Source: Drosophila miranda (Eukaryota > Arthropoda > Insecta > Diptera > Drosophilidae). Taken from it: a DNA stretch of 64,000 nt. A program made the translations under genes and the position numbers. Where the stretch lies: contig NC_046677.1 in assembly GCF_003369915.1 (NCBI RefSeq), forward strand, positions 10,726,001 through 10,790,000, in the 5' to 3' direction. Numbering within the stretch: position 1 is the first letter of the stretch; every line of letters begins with the position of its first letter. The notes under the pieces were generated by a model that had not been told where the DNA came from, did no database searches, and saw only the letters and a list, made by a program, of their open reading frames with translations. This document shows positions 25,254 to 35,985 of the stretch, one piece after another.

Positions 25254-27969
25254 ATGAGTTGTCGTTGCACTCGAAAGCTGACGATGGCCATGAGCGGCTG
25301 TGTGATTATTTTGGTGATCGCCCTCACCGTCGGTCTTTGTGTGGGCCTTGGCGGCAGCGAGAGCGAGGGAGTCCGCGAGGTAAGAAATCGCACAGACAAT
25401 AGCTGGCTGGACTGGGTTCGAGTTTCACCCATTGCTCAACTACAACTTTGCATTTGATATTTTGGTCAGGATCCGCCCAAATTCACAATCGACCATGAGT
25501 CCAACAGCTTTGTGCTGAATGGCGAACCATTCCGATATGTCGCTGGATCGTTCCATTACTTCCGGGCGGTGCCCGAGGCCTGGAGAAGTCGATTGCGGAC
25601 TATGAGAGCATCTGGTTTGAATGCAGTGGATACGTAAGTAATCTCTCATTTCTACGAAAACATTATACACAAGTGGATTAGTTGATTATAAACATTTTAA
25701 GCTGAACTTTCAGTAGACAAATGTGTAGAAAATTGTTTCAAAATGTTTTCCCTTTGTTTTGGGCACAGATAAGCCTACGTAAAATCAGCCAAAAGTGTGG
25801 TAGTTTCACTATTGATTATAATGGAAATACATACGTGCTTGTTAAATGGTAAACCCTTACGCTATATCTCGGGATCGTTTCATTATTTCCGTGCTGTTCA
25901 GGGGGCCTGGCGGAGTCGAGTGCGGACCATGCGAGCTGCGGGTCTTAACGCATTAGATACGTTAGTACTTGAAACTATTTCACTTTGTGCTTATAGATAA
26001 GGTCAAATGAAGGGTCCTATGATTATAAAACTCTACATTTCTCCATCCCCTAGCTATGTGGAATGGTCGCTTCACAATCCCCACGATGGGGTCTACAACT
26101 GGGAAGGCATTGCCGATGTTGTGAAATTTCTAGAGATTGCCCAAGAGGAAGACTTTTACATAATACTGCGTCCTGGTCCCTATATCTGTGCAGAGCGCGA
26201 TAATGTTAGTACATCTCCGGGATCTATTCATCTAAACACAGTAATTAATTCTTTGATAATGCTATTTTTAGGGTGGCCTTCCCCACTGGCTATTTAACAA
26301 ATATCCGAGCATCAAAATGAGAACTAGTGATAGCAATTACATGGCCGAAGTCGGTAAATGGTATGCAGAATTGATGCCTCGCCTGCAGCACTTGCTGATC
26401 GGCAACGGAGGCAAGATCATTATGGTGCAGGTGGAGAACGAGTACGGCGACTACGAATGCGATAAGGTCTACCTGAATTGGCTGCGTGACGAGACGGAGG
26501 AGTATGTGAATGGGAATGCCCTGCTCTTCACAACGGACATACCCAACGAACGCATGAGCTGCGGCAAGATCGATAATGTTTTTGCCACCACGGACTTTGG
26601 CATTGATCGAAGTAAGCTCCCTCTTTAAAAAGGTTTATCCCTTGTGATCCCTACTCTACTTTCTTCGCAAACAGTTCACGAGATTGACGACATCTGGGCA
26701 ATGCTTCGTAAACTGCAGCCCACGGGACCACTGGTCAATTCGGAGTTCTATCCAGGATGGTTGACCCACTGGCAGGAGATGAATCAGCGACGCGATGGTC
26801 AAGTGGTGGCCGATGCCTTAAAGTGGGTGATAGTGCTTTTCTTATGCATGTTGATCCAACTAATTTCAGATCCTTTTAGGACCATTCTGAGCTACAATGC
26901 CAGCGTCAATCTGTACATGTTCTTTGGCGGCACCAACTTCGGATTCACTGCCGGAGCCAACTACAATCTGGATGGAGGCATTGGCTATGCGGCAGACATC
27001 ACCAGCTATGACTACGATGCGGTGATGGACGAGGCTGGCGGCGTGACCAGCAAATACAACCTGGTTAAGCAGGTGATTGGTGAATTTCTGCCACTGCCCG
27101 AGATCACCCTCAATCCCGCCAAGCGTTTGGCCTACGGCAAGGTGGAAGTGACGCCATCGCTGGCACTACTCTCTGCAGAAGGACGTGCTGCCCTTGCCAA
27201 GGGCGACCCTGCGGAGTCAACAAAACCAAAATCCTTTGAGGAACTCGATCTGTACTCCGGTCTGGTGCTGTACGAGACAGAGCTCCCCAGCATGGACCTC
27301 GATCCGGCTCTCTTGAAGGTGGACCAGATCAACGATCGTGCCCATGTCTTTGTGGATCAAGAGTTGGTAGGCACACTGTCCAGGGAGGCGCAAATATATT
27401 CCCTGCCATTGAGCAAAGGATGGGGCAGCACGCTCCAGCTGCTGGTGGAGAATCAGGGACGCGTCAACTTCTACATCTCCAACGACACAAAGGGTATTTT
27501 CGGTGAAGTGAGTCTCCAGCTGCACAATGGCGGCTATCTCCCGCTTGAGAACTGGAAGAGCACTGCATTCCCCCTCGAAGAGGTGACCGTAGAGGCCTGG
27601 CGGAAGAAAAGCGGAGAACGAGCACTGGATGCATTCTTGGCCAGGCAACGAATCCTGCGCAATGGACCCATCCTCTATACGGGCAGCCTCAAGGTGGAGG
27701 AGGTCGGAGACACCTACCTAAACATGGCTGGCTGGGGCAAGGGCGTGGCCTATGTGAATGGCTTCAATCTGGGCCGATACTGGCCCGTGGCGGGTCCCCA
27801 GGTCACACTCTACGTACCCAACGAGATTCTCAAGGTGGGCGACAACTCTTTGGTGATTCTGGAGTATCAGCGGACGAACAAGACCGCAAATGGTGAAGAT
27901 CTACCCGCTGTGCAATTTGATGCAGTTGCTCAATTGGATGGACAGTCCGGAGATGTGCCTCTCAAGTGA
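25254..27969 (+). CDS. Gal: Beta-galactosidase, glycoside hydrolase family 35
   Basis: Six coding exons give 672 residues: 25254-25379, 25470-25633, 26054-26204, 26272-26611, 26675-26822, 26880-27969, all with GT-AG borders and matching phase. The N-terminus has a basic stretch and one hydrophobic segment (VIILVIALTVGLCVGL, about residues 16-31), a signal peptide or anchor. The GH35 catalytic domain follows, with SFHYFRAVPEAWRSRLRTM near the start, Glu204 in VENEYGDYE as the likely acid/base and Glu284 in NSEFYPGW as the likely nucleophile. Their spacing of 80 residues equals that of human GLB1 (188 and 268). C-terminal beta-sandwich modules end with NGFNLGRYWPVAGPQ. The enzyme removes terminal beta-galactose in the lysosome or outside the cell. 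A frameshifted second copy of exon 2 lies between exons 2 and 3. Confidence 0.95.
25769..25960 (+). pseudogene. Frameshifted second copy of Gal exon 2
   Basis: This block in Gal intron 2 encodes FTIDYNGNTYVL and then, in another frame, LNGKPLRYISGSFHYFRAV followed by AWRSRVRTMRAAGLNALDT. It parallels exon 2 (FTIDHESNSFVLNGEPFRY...GLNAVDT). An acceptor (GGGCACAG before 25769) is in phase 0 and the donor (GATAC then GTTAGT) is in the same phase as exon 2. About base 25840 a net +1 or +4 insertion (CTTGTTAAATGG) breaks the frame and a TAA follows. Many differences from exon 2 are synonymous, suggesting the copy was once used as an alternative exon. A sequence error is also possible. Confidence 0.8.
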
Positions 27970-28032
27970 CGTTTCCTTAAAGGATAGATCCTATTATAAT
28001 TATATTACTGATAGATATAGGTACTGCATTTG

Positions 28033-28038
28033 AATAAA
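28033..28038 (+). terminator. Likely poly(A) signal of Gal
   Basis: AATAAA lies 64 bp downstream of the Gal stop codon. Confidence 0.6.
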
Positions 28039-29629
28039 TGGTTTTATGACAATTCACATTCGATATCGCATTTTTTTCATAATTTAGGAAAGAAAAAAAA
28101 ACCAAAAAGCTGCGGTTATAATATGATATTATGTCATCTTTGTCCAATTTCCGTTAAGAAAGTACGTATCTACTATTAACAAAAAGACTCCTTTTTGAAG
28201 CACATTTTTGATTGATCTTTTGCATCAACAACCTTTGTTAAGCTTTATTATATATATTTGCTAATTTGTTCTTATTATAAATTTAAAATTGATAAATTCT
28301 ATATTTAAATAAATTGTTTTGTTAATGAGCTTGACTGGCTTGCATTTTATTTTTCAGCTCGTTTTCAATTGACTTTTTCCTTTACCATTATTATCCTATT
28401 TTAATTGTAATATTTTTCGTTTTTTTGTATACTTTGATACTTTGTTCGCTTAAATTTTGATAGATTCCTAATTGTTAATGGGCTTTATCATTGGCAAACG
28501 GAGATTCAGAGTTCTCTATGCAATTTAAGCATTAAATCAATTAATGTCTTGGCTTTCTATTAAGAGAACTCTTAAGAAAATTGGGAGATTCTAAGAGGAA
28601 GAAGATCCATTCCGAATGTAGCTTGAAAATACGATTACAACTTTGAGATTCTTTTATTCAATATCGAGTAAAGCAAAAAGGCTGGTTTCTAGGGCAGTGA
28701 CTTGAGGGCTTCCATTTTTAATAAAATATTTGGTAAACTACCCTATAGCTTTAATACTGATCTGTGCAATGCGTCGGACAAATCAGGAATGGACCTTCAG
28801 AGGGTAAATAATACAGTTGTTTCAGTTGTTGTTCAGGGCAGTGTTCAGGACATACTTATGTAGGATAAAGCCTTGGCTAAATGAGCTCTTATCTAATGGA
28901 AATATAGTTCAGAATCAGGATCATTAAAGAACACAACTCGTGTAGTAATTTTTCATTCAAGGTACAAGAACGAATACTTTTTGTGCTCTTTTTTTAGAGT
29001 CTTAGAGTACAAAAGTTAGGAGTGCGCTTCCTCATAAATAAACCACAAACTGATCTCAAGATAATTTACGAGAGTAGTTTAACATCAAGTTTCAGTTTGC
29101 GCTTCTTGCAAAAATATACATATAGCTTACTTTTTGTTATAGTTTTTTTTCTGTTTCTTTTAGTTTAAGCTCTTTTTGAAATGAGAAAAGCAAGCTACAT
29201 GGTATGTGTGTTATTTTTTCTTTTGTAATATTTCTATCTGTGCGTATTCTTTTACAAAAATAATTATTATAGTGTTGCATTCATGATATATATTTTTGTT
29301 GTTTGTGCTAGGTTGTAGCGTTTCTTCAGTTTAGGAATGTGTTTCGTTTTGTTTTAACTTTTTGTTGGTTGGAAAATTGTTGCATATAATTTCTGTTGTG
29401 TTTTTCTCTCTCTATACATTCATTAAAAATATATCACAGCTGCATTTCGAGTAAAAATATCCTCCTCCTCGTTTACTTTAATTTGTAAAAATGTATAGAA
29501 AATGTCTTTAAAATGTTTTGCATTGATTTTACTTTTGTTTTTTCTTTTTGTTTCTCCATTTTGTTTGATTTTGGGCAAAGAGAAAGCCGACTTAAAAACA
29601 GCAAAAATTTGGCAACCTAGTTAATGTTG
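28039..29629. other. AT-rich region between the 3' ends of Gal and Tsp26A
   Basis: The two genes converge across this AT-rich stretch. No coding frame with a domain was seen. Part may be the 3' untranslated region of Tsp26A, if its transcript reads through the inserted element to its right. Confidence 0.5.
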
Positions 29630-29637
29630 TTTGTTAG

Positions 29638-30150
29638 TAGTGTTCAGTAAACATTGCTCATTTTGGTGAAAATGTTCACTTGTTCTTTTTTAGTAAGTGA
29701 GTCAACTCACTCATATTGCTCACTTGCTCACTTAGCTTGCTCACATGCTCACTTGTTCACGGTTCATGCACAGATCTGTTAGCTACAGAGATTTTGACAC
29801 AAATAAAATACGTTACATTTCAATTTTAATCAAACATTTACAACAACAACGAAAATTCCAGTGATTCCAAATTTCACTATACTTTCGAAGTATCGAATAT
29901 ACTTCGAATTAGGGACGTACTGAATTTTCAAAAGAATGAACAGTTTGCCGGTAATACAAAAAATGTGAAGTAAAAGCAAATATAAGCAACAACTGCCAGA
30001 ACGCAAAATGCCCTTTGAGGAGCAAAATTGCGCAAAAAGTGAGTAGTGAACAAGTGAGCAAAAGAGAACAGTTTGGAAGGAACATGTTCAGTTGCTCACT
30101 TAAGTGAACACCTCTTCTTTGTTCACTCACTCATGAGCAACACAACACTA
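29638..30150. mobile_element. Non-autonomous hAT-like element (MITE) with 8-bp target duplications
   Basis: The 513-bp element begins TAGTGTTCAG and ends CACAACACTA, so both ends share the 7-bp inverted terminal sequence TAGTGTT. It is flanked exactly by the 8-bp direct repeat TTTGTTAG (29630-29637 and 30151-30158), the duplication length of the hAT superfamily. A at position 2 and G at position 5 fit hAT ends. Both subterminal zones are full of GCTCACTTG/CAAGTGAGC words (left 29690-29765, right 30040-30125), as expected for transposase-binding subterminal repeats. No transposase frame is present. Identical target repeats suggest a recent insertion. The family name is unknown to me. Confidence 0.85.
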
Positions 30151-30581
30151 TTTGTTAGTCCATGTCCCACACACGAAGACGGAATGCGTTTGCGTTTTAG
30201 TTAGACACATACATAGCTAGCTATAGATATACTCGTGTATACGAGTACAGACACATATGGGTAGATAGTATAAGGTATTTATAGTATAGTTAACTAACCG
30301 AAGCGTAGATGAGTATTTGTAGTGTTTTTCTGCCTTGTATTAGATGTACTACTCGTATTCCTCCTCCTTTCTTTTTTTCTCTAAAGCAGACCTCGCAAAT
30401 AACGGTTGACACTTTCGAAGAAGAAAGAGAGGGTCCGATCAAATCAGTTTTTGCTCAGCTGTGTTCTGCTCAGCGAAATCTTTTTCTGTTTCGTCAGTGA
30501 CCACACAGCAAAGGAAAAAAGTGTTGACCGTTGTTTGCGAGCTATGCTCTAAAGTGCTGTGGGGGCAGCGAGGGCCATTTG

Positions 30582-31927
30582 TCAGTGCCATTTCGATTTT
30601 TGGGTATAAATGTCGGCACGCAAGTTCTGAGCAAAACAAATACCCAAGATCTGAAAAGGAAATTTCATATTAATAAATGTTCAATGGAAGAAATCAAAGC
30701 AAAAAACAAACGAGCAAAAGCGTAAGTAAATTCAAATTAAAACCTGGAAAAACATGACCGCAATGACAGCCGTGGAAATGATAATCAAATTATGCTCCAT
30801 CCATTCTTCACCAGCCTGAACGCAGCCCTTTTCATATATTATTTTGGACAGCTCCATACCCTGGCAAAGAATTAAATGGAAATCAAATAAATTATGGAAC
30901 ACAATAGAGAATATAAAGTAGATCATAAATAAAATCAACTAATGCAAAGAAAATTTTCACTGGGTGTTATAATCTTTCAGCACCTGCAGCATCAGCAGAC
31001 CAACGCAGGCCGCTGCCACACTTATAAGATGTGCCTCCAACCAATCCTCGCCAGCGCGCAAACAGCCACGCTCATGTATATTCCTATCCACAGGCTGCTT
31101 GCACAGATGTATGATTTATGGATGATTATAAGATACATTATCAGTAAACCTAAACGTAAAACCACTTACATATCCCTCCTTTCGCACATCATAGCCACAT
31201 TGCTTGTTTTTAATAAGCTCTTGGGGCCGACGACGGCAACAGGAGAAGGGCACCCCGCAGGCCTCTCGGCTGCCAATGGCAATGGACGAGCAATTGAAAT
31301 AGTTGTTGCTGTCCCAGTCCTTGGGCCCATCAATGCCGCAGCACTGCAGCCAGTCCTCTTGTATCCAATCGATGAGATTCTGCTGATCGGCGTCTTCACG
31401 ATAATGCCGTATGAAGGCCTTGAGCCCCTCAGTGGCTTGGTCTTTGATCTGGAATGTGGAAAACAATTAAAATCATTTTATCTTGATTATAAAAAGGCTT
31501 ACCCAGCCCTTGTCCTTGAGCACAAATGCCAACGCACAGAACCCAATCTCAGCTATGAGCAAGATACTCAGAAAAATGGCATACTACGGAGAGAAAATGT
31601 TTTGAAATTTATGAGCTTCGTGGAAACAATTCGCATACCCACCGCCGCCAAGAGACACGTATTTTCCCGCAAAGCGCCCACGCTGCCCATGAAGCCGAGA
31701 AGGAAGGTAATGCCTCCCAATATAATCAACACAAAGGCCGGATCCAAGGCTATGAAACTCAGCTTTGCAATGTTGCGAAACATGTCTTTCTCGCTCCAAG
31801 CCCAGATGCCAACGGCCAACACCATAAGAGCAGCCATCCATATGAAAACATTGCTCGTGAAGAGCAGGTATTTGAGGCAGCAGCTTATTTCGCTTGTCTC
31901 GCGTCGATATTTGCGCACTGCAGGCAT
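30582..31927 (-). CDS. Tsp26A: Tetraspanin 26A, TspanC8 class
   Basis: Coding exons on the minus strand are 31927-31643, 31583-31503, 31448-31170, one of two alternatives (31094-30984 or 30860-30744), and the last, 30650-30582. All joins are phase 0. The products have 274 or 276 residues. There are four membrane segments: TM1 from LLFTSNVFIWMAALMVLAVG, TM2 from FVLIILGGITFLLGFMGSVG, TM3 from YAIFLSILLIAEIGFCALAF, and TM4 in the alternative exon continuing into ILGICFAQNL. The large loop carries eight cysteines (QCCG, FNC, EACG, FSCC, QCGYD and one in GC of the alternative exon), which defines TspanC8 proteins. These escort ADAM10 (Kuzbanian in flies) to the surface and so affect Notch signalling. 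The short tail ends DIYTQKSKWH. The start is the first ATG after the motif-1 promoter. Confidence 0.94.
30744..30860 (-). CDS. Tsp26A: Tsp26A alternative exon b (end of large loop and TM4)
   Basis: The exon has 39 codons, phase 0 at both ends. It begins GMELSKIIYEKGCVQAGEEW and ends in the hydrophobic LIIISTAVIAVMFFQ. The acceptor is TGCCAG. The donor reads CAG then GTTTTA, which is weak; if unspliced, translation stops after three more codons. Confidence 0.85.
30984..31094 (-). CDS. Tsp26A: Tsp26A alternative exon a (end of large loop and TM4)
   Basis: The exon has 37 codons, phase 0 at both ends. It begins PVDRNIHERGCLRAGEDWLE and ends VAAACVGLLMLQ. The acceptor is AAGCAG, so a NAGNAG shift to 31097 would add one Gln. 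The donor is CAG then GTGCTG. It is homologous in position and layout to exon b and would replace it. Confidence 0.85.
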
Positions 31928-32029
31928 CTCCGGAATGATTTAAACTTGATTTGTACACTAATTTTAATGACTATGACTAAAACAAAAACCAAAAACGAGA
32001 TTTTCACTTATTTACTGAAAGCTGGAGAA

Positions 32030-32040
32030 CAGTGTGACCG
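32030..32040 (-). promoter_or_regulatory. Core promoter motif 1 of Tsp26A
   Basis: On the minus strand CGGTCACACTG lies about 103 bp before the Tsp26A start codon. Upstream of it (32055-32100) are motif-6-like words GGTATATTTCTGAGGG and AGTATATTTCGG. Confidence 0.65.
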
Positions 32041-32109
32041 CCGACCTGTCGAGCAAATATACGCTCTGACCCTCAGAAATATACCGAAATATACTGTAAA
32101 TATGCGGAT

Positions 32110-32930
32110 GGAAAAAACTTACTTAACCCACATATACCCTCTGCAGACAGCACATCCTGGGAGTGAATTTTTAACAGATTTGAAACACCAACAGTCGAAA
32201 AACAGCTGATGAGCATTCAATAACAAAGTTTTGATCTGATTTGACAAATTTCCACAGGTGTAAATTAATAAATTGGCTACTTTTATGGCTATAATAGAAC
32301 ATTACATTATGTACAATAAACATTACTCCTTGGACTCCCTTATAAATGGCAGCAGATCTTTTTGTTGTTTTTCGCCACCTTTTTGTCGATTGGAACAATT
32401 TAAAATTTTAAATATGTACAGGACTGAAGTTTTTTCGATTTCTTCTTAACAGTCATTGTTTACGTTTTCGCAGTGAATTACAGTTTTTGGACATCCAATC
32501 CGATATTCCAATAGTCAGTCCTGTAGGAATTTGATTGATGAATCCGAAAAAACTATGTGTTCAGGGCTGAGAGTCCTAGCTACCTAGTAATATTAAATCG
32601 AACTGCAAAGTCGAGAAATACGATTTCCGATCATGGACTCAGAACGATTAACCCATTGTAAACCATTGCGTATTAAAATACACTCCTGGAAAATTATGAA
32701 ACTTGATACAATTTTAGTGCAATTCGGGTGAAAGATATCTTGGTAATTTTTGTTGAAACGAAAGAGAAAAGATTGGTCTGCAAGAAGAATTTGCATTCAA
32801 TATTATTTTTTAGCGGTTTACCTCAATCTGTTCACCTTTCGAAATTGACAGTAAGTTAAGTTCGCTTTTCCGTCGGTATATTTAAGGTATATTTTGTAAA
32901 TAAGAAGGTATATTTCTGAGGGACGGACGG
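32110..32930. other. Divergent promoter gap between Tsp26A and lid
   Basis: No coding exon was recognised. The right part (about 32510-32930) shares short words with repeat copies A and C (TTCAGGGCTGAG, AGCTA.CTAGTAATATT, GGTATATTTCTGAGGG), so it may be a much decayed third copy; the match is weak. Confidence 0.4.
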
Positions 32931-32932
32931 TG

Positions 32933-32942
32933 CCGTCACACT
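32933..32942 (+). promoter_or_regulatory. Degenerate motif 1 at the lid promoter
   Basis: CCGTCACACTG, one base off motif 1, follows two GGTATATTT words (32874-32915). A leader beginning near here and ending at the GTGAGT at 33104 would form the first exon of lid. Confidence 0.5.
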
Positions 32943-33048
32943 GGACACATGTAGCAGGAGGATAAAACGCAGAACGCAAGACGAATTAAAAAAAAATAAA
33001 TACATATTTAGTCAAGTTTGCAAGTGCTGTGCTGTGCTCGGTGGTTTT

Positions 33049-33103
33049 ATGGAACATTCAGCTGCCAAGCGTGCGCGGTTATTGCTACCTATTTATGACG
33101 ACA
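33049..33103 (+). other. Upstream ORF in predicted lid leader exon
   Basis: The predicted first exon of lid contains an ATG at 33049 and 18 open codons (MEHSAAKRARLLLPIYDD plus one base) up to a strong GTGAGT donor at 33104. Splicing to the acceptor TTTTTCAG (35944) would extend it by KTSVIILH and stop at TGA 35968-35970, 15 bases before the lid start codon. It would be a 26-codon upstream ORF, or the start of a different isoform with an exon I did not find. Confidence 0.4.
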
Positions 33104-35944
33104 GTGAGTTTTTCCCCAGCCTGTGCAAGTGCTTAAGTGTGTGTGCGTGCGTGAGTTTTTGAGATTTACTGATGGCTGAAAATGTTTAATTAGCAACGTA
33201 AAGCGAATAAAATGCATACACTAACTTGATATAGCCGATATACATGAAGGAAATTCATCGAAAAATGTAAGAATAGTTGATATTATAAGCCCTGTAATGG
33301 CCCTTAGGGCGAACAACCCCCCGCATTTAATCAAAGAAAAATGTTTGCATGTGTGTGCTCTTCGTGTTGGCAGCGCAGTTGACGGCCGAAAAAATTTGTA
33401 GTTAAAATTGAAAATTCTTCTAATAATAACAATGGTACGATTCTGCCAGGTCGCAAAGAACAAAAACAGTTGCGTGGCCGATAGTGTAAAAGTCAAGCGA
33501 GCAAAATTATGTGAATCGCGTATCTGGCGCATGAATTACATACATACATACGCTAGCAGCAGCGGCCCGACAGCGCTGTAAAGTGCGTTGCGTCGCTGCC
33601 GTGGTCGCCATCATAGCAAAAAAAGAAAAAAGGAAATGAAATATTGTGATCCCACACGCTTGGAAAAGTTAAGATAATGCCGCTAATTGTACGGAGAAGA
33701 TACACAGAATTTGTCAAGTAACTAATGTAAAGGGAGAATTAAACTTTTGTGAAAAGTACAGTGCTGCATTTACTTTTAAACGAACCCAACTCTTTTTCTT
33801 TCCTTCTGCCTCTAATGTGCAATATGGCAGAGCAAATGCGTAAAATCACAACGTCGACGATTGTTGTTACTGTTTTTGGTGTTGGTGTTGGCAACACGCT
33901 CTCTTGAGCTGCAATTAATTATTGAGCGAGTGTAAGAGTGCGCCCGTGCGTGCGTGTGTGTGTGTGCAGTGGAAAAAGTAACAAGATTTTTAGAGCTAAT
34001 TTCGCTAAAAAAGAAAAAAAAATCATACATATTTATGTATAGAGAAAACGCAACGGTGTGTGTATATAATTGTATACCTGTATATATCCACATACGGCTG
34101 TCTATGCCTGTGTAAGCTGAGTGCGTGCATGTGTGTATGTCTGTGAGGCTGAAAATGGAAATTATATAAAAGAAGCTTTCGGCTTAGGCTTTACTTTTGC
34201 CTAACCCAACCAATCCACACGATCAATAAACCAGAAAAAACAGACTCCACTTGCGGCCAACTGCTTGTGTGAAACTCTAGAGGTTCTGGCCCAAAAGGCC
34301 AGTAATTAATATTCTCCGATATTAATTAAAATAATTTTCAAATAGGGGGAAACCTTTCCCCCCCCACCCCGCCCCAACAAAAACAAAACGCAGCATGCGA
34401 CGTCGCTGCCTGCGTCGCAGTCGCTTCCAATGTACTTTGCTCACTTGATACACAAAAAACGGTACTCGCCGCTCATCTCTCTAGGAGAGTGTTTGAGGGG
34501 GGGAGAGGCGGCAGGCGAGACGGGTCTTCCTGATCGACTCTACTCCCCCACCCACTTTTACTCCCTTTTTTCGCATGTGCTGCTACTGACGCGGCTGCTG
34601 GGTGGTGCGGTGCGGCATGACAAGCGCCCCACATTTGTGTGTGTGCCTCTGTGTTTGTATGTTACAACAACCACCAAAGCAAAGCCAAAGCTCGTTGACG
34701 ACTCGCGGCGGCTTCCTTTTGTCTAGTAATAAAATGAAATTCAGCAAACTGAAAACCTTAACCGGAACTTGGAAGACAAGCAAGCTGACGTTTTTCAATA
34801 TGGCTTCATTTCCGTTTTATAATTTCGTCAGAGCCATTTCAAATTTCGCCAAGATTTACTTTCACCTAGCGAAAAGCATACATATATGTGTGTATGTATG
34901 TATATGGTCACTATATTTATATATGTCCTGACGGGATGTATGTTTGTTTTTGCAATAATACATTTCATCTACATCCATGTACATTTACATGTAAAGGCAT
35001 ATTGAATTTGTAAGTTTATCGGTCGCTCTGTTATACATACACACATGCCGCCCCCTTGCCCGTGTCCGTGCCAGCGTCGCGGAGGGGGTGTTATGTTTGT
35101 GTTGGGGTGCTGGTGCTGGTGCTCCACTTTTGTATGCAACAAATTCAGTATTTTGCTGCTCAATCGCTGTTGAATTCTCCCCCTCTCCGCCCCTTTTTGC
35201 TAATCCCTCGAAGTCTGTCGAGGGATGGAGATAAGTAACACCAAAATGAAGGCTGTCATCGAGCGTCTCGTCTCGTCTCACCCTTCCAATTTACCTATAA
35301 TATTCGTCGATCAGCTAGCATTTGACAACACTGGTTCGGATTTTACGACTAACATTAGAGGGAGTAGAGTGGTAATAACGGTGCTATAACGAAAATGCAC
35401 TTGCCCTGTCGTCCGTAAATATTTGTTTACCTGCCTCTGCCGCTGTGGCTGGCGTGGCGAGGGTTGAGTACATATATGTGCCTATGTAACCGTGACTGTG
35501 TGCGTCTGTGTAGCTTGATGTACATACAGTGGGTCACAGGTCATAATGGAAGATTTTTAGTGACTGCAAATTCGATCAATACAAGGACAAAGGTGCAATC
35601 CAAAAGTGTTTGTTTATTATTCGAAAATACTTGCAGTAAATGCCAATTTCAACCACTGTGTGAGTGTGTATCTCTGACAAAAGGTGTGCGAGTGTGTGTG
35701 TGTAAAATATAGTTGTAAATGAAAGAAAAAAACAGTTGAAAAGACACTGCCACAGAGTTGCCATATCAATCAAACGTTGCGGGAAAGGAAAATGGATGTT
35801 CAACCCCAGAACAAAAAATTATAGAAAATAAGATATAACAGCAAAACTAGAATCCCATCTAAAATCGTTTTAAAGTTGAATCTCAGTTATTGAACGAATT
35901 CTTTAACTACAACAGTTTCTTATTCGTCAACTTGCCTTTTTCAG
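33104..35944 (+). other. Predicted 5' untranslated intron of lid
   Basis: The 2.8-kb interval runs from a GTGAGT donor to a TTTTTCAG acceptor, 41 bp before the lid start codon. It has CA/TG microsatellite tracts and no supported coding frame. The borders are inferred from consensus only. Confidence 0.5.
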
Positions 35945-35985
35945 AGACGAGCGTAATAATTTTACACTGAAATCAGATTAAAGCG

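Noticed and set aside
29690-30125. Repeated GCTCACTTG words considered as a CRISPR-like or satellite array
   Set aside because: Spacing is irregular, the host is eukaryotic, and the words are confined to the ends of a mobile element.
29909-30130. 73-codon hydrophobic frame inside the hAT-like element
   Set aside because: It overlaps the subterminal repeat zone and has no similarity to a hAT transposase.
30942-31943. 333-codon plus-strand frame
   Set aside because: It crosses antisense through Tsp26A exons and introns; the tetraspanin on the minus strand explains the region fully.
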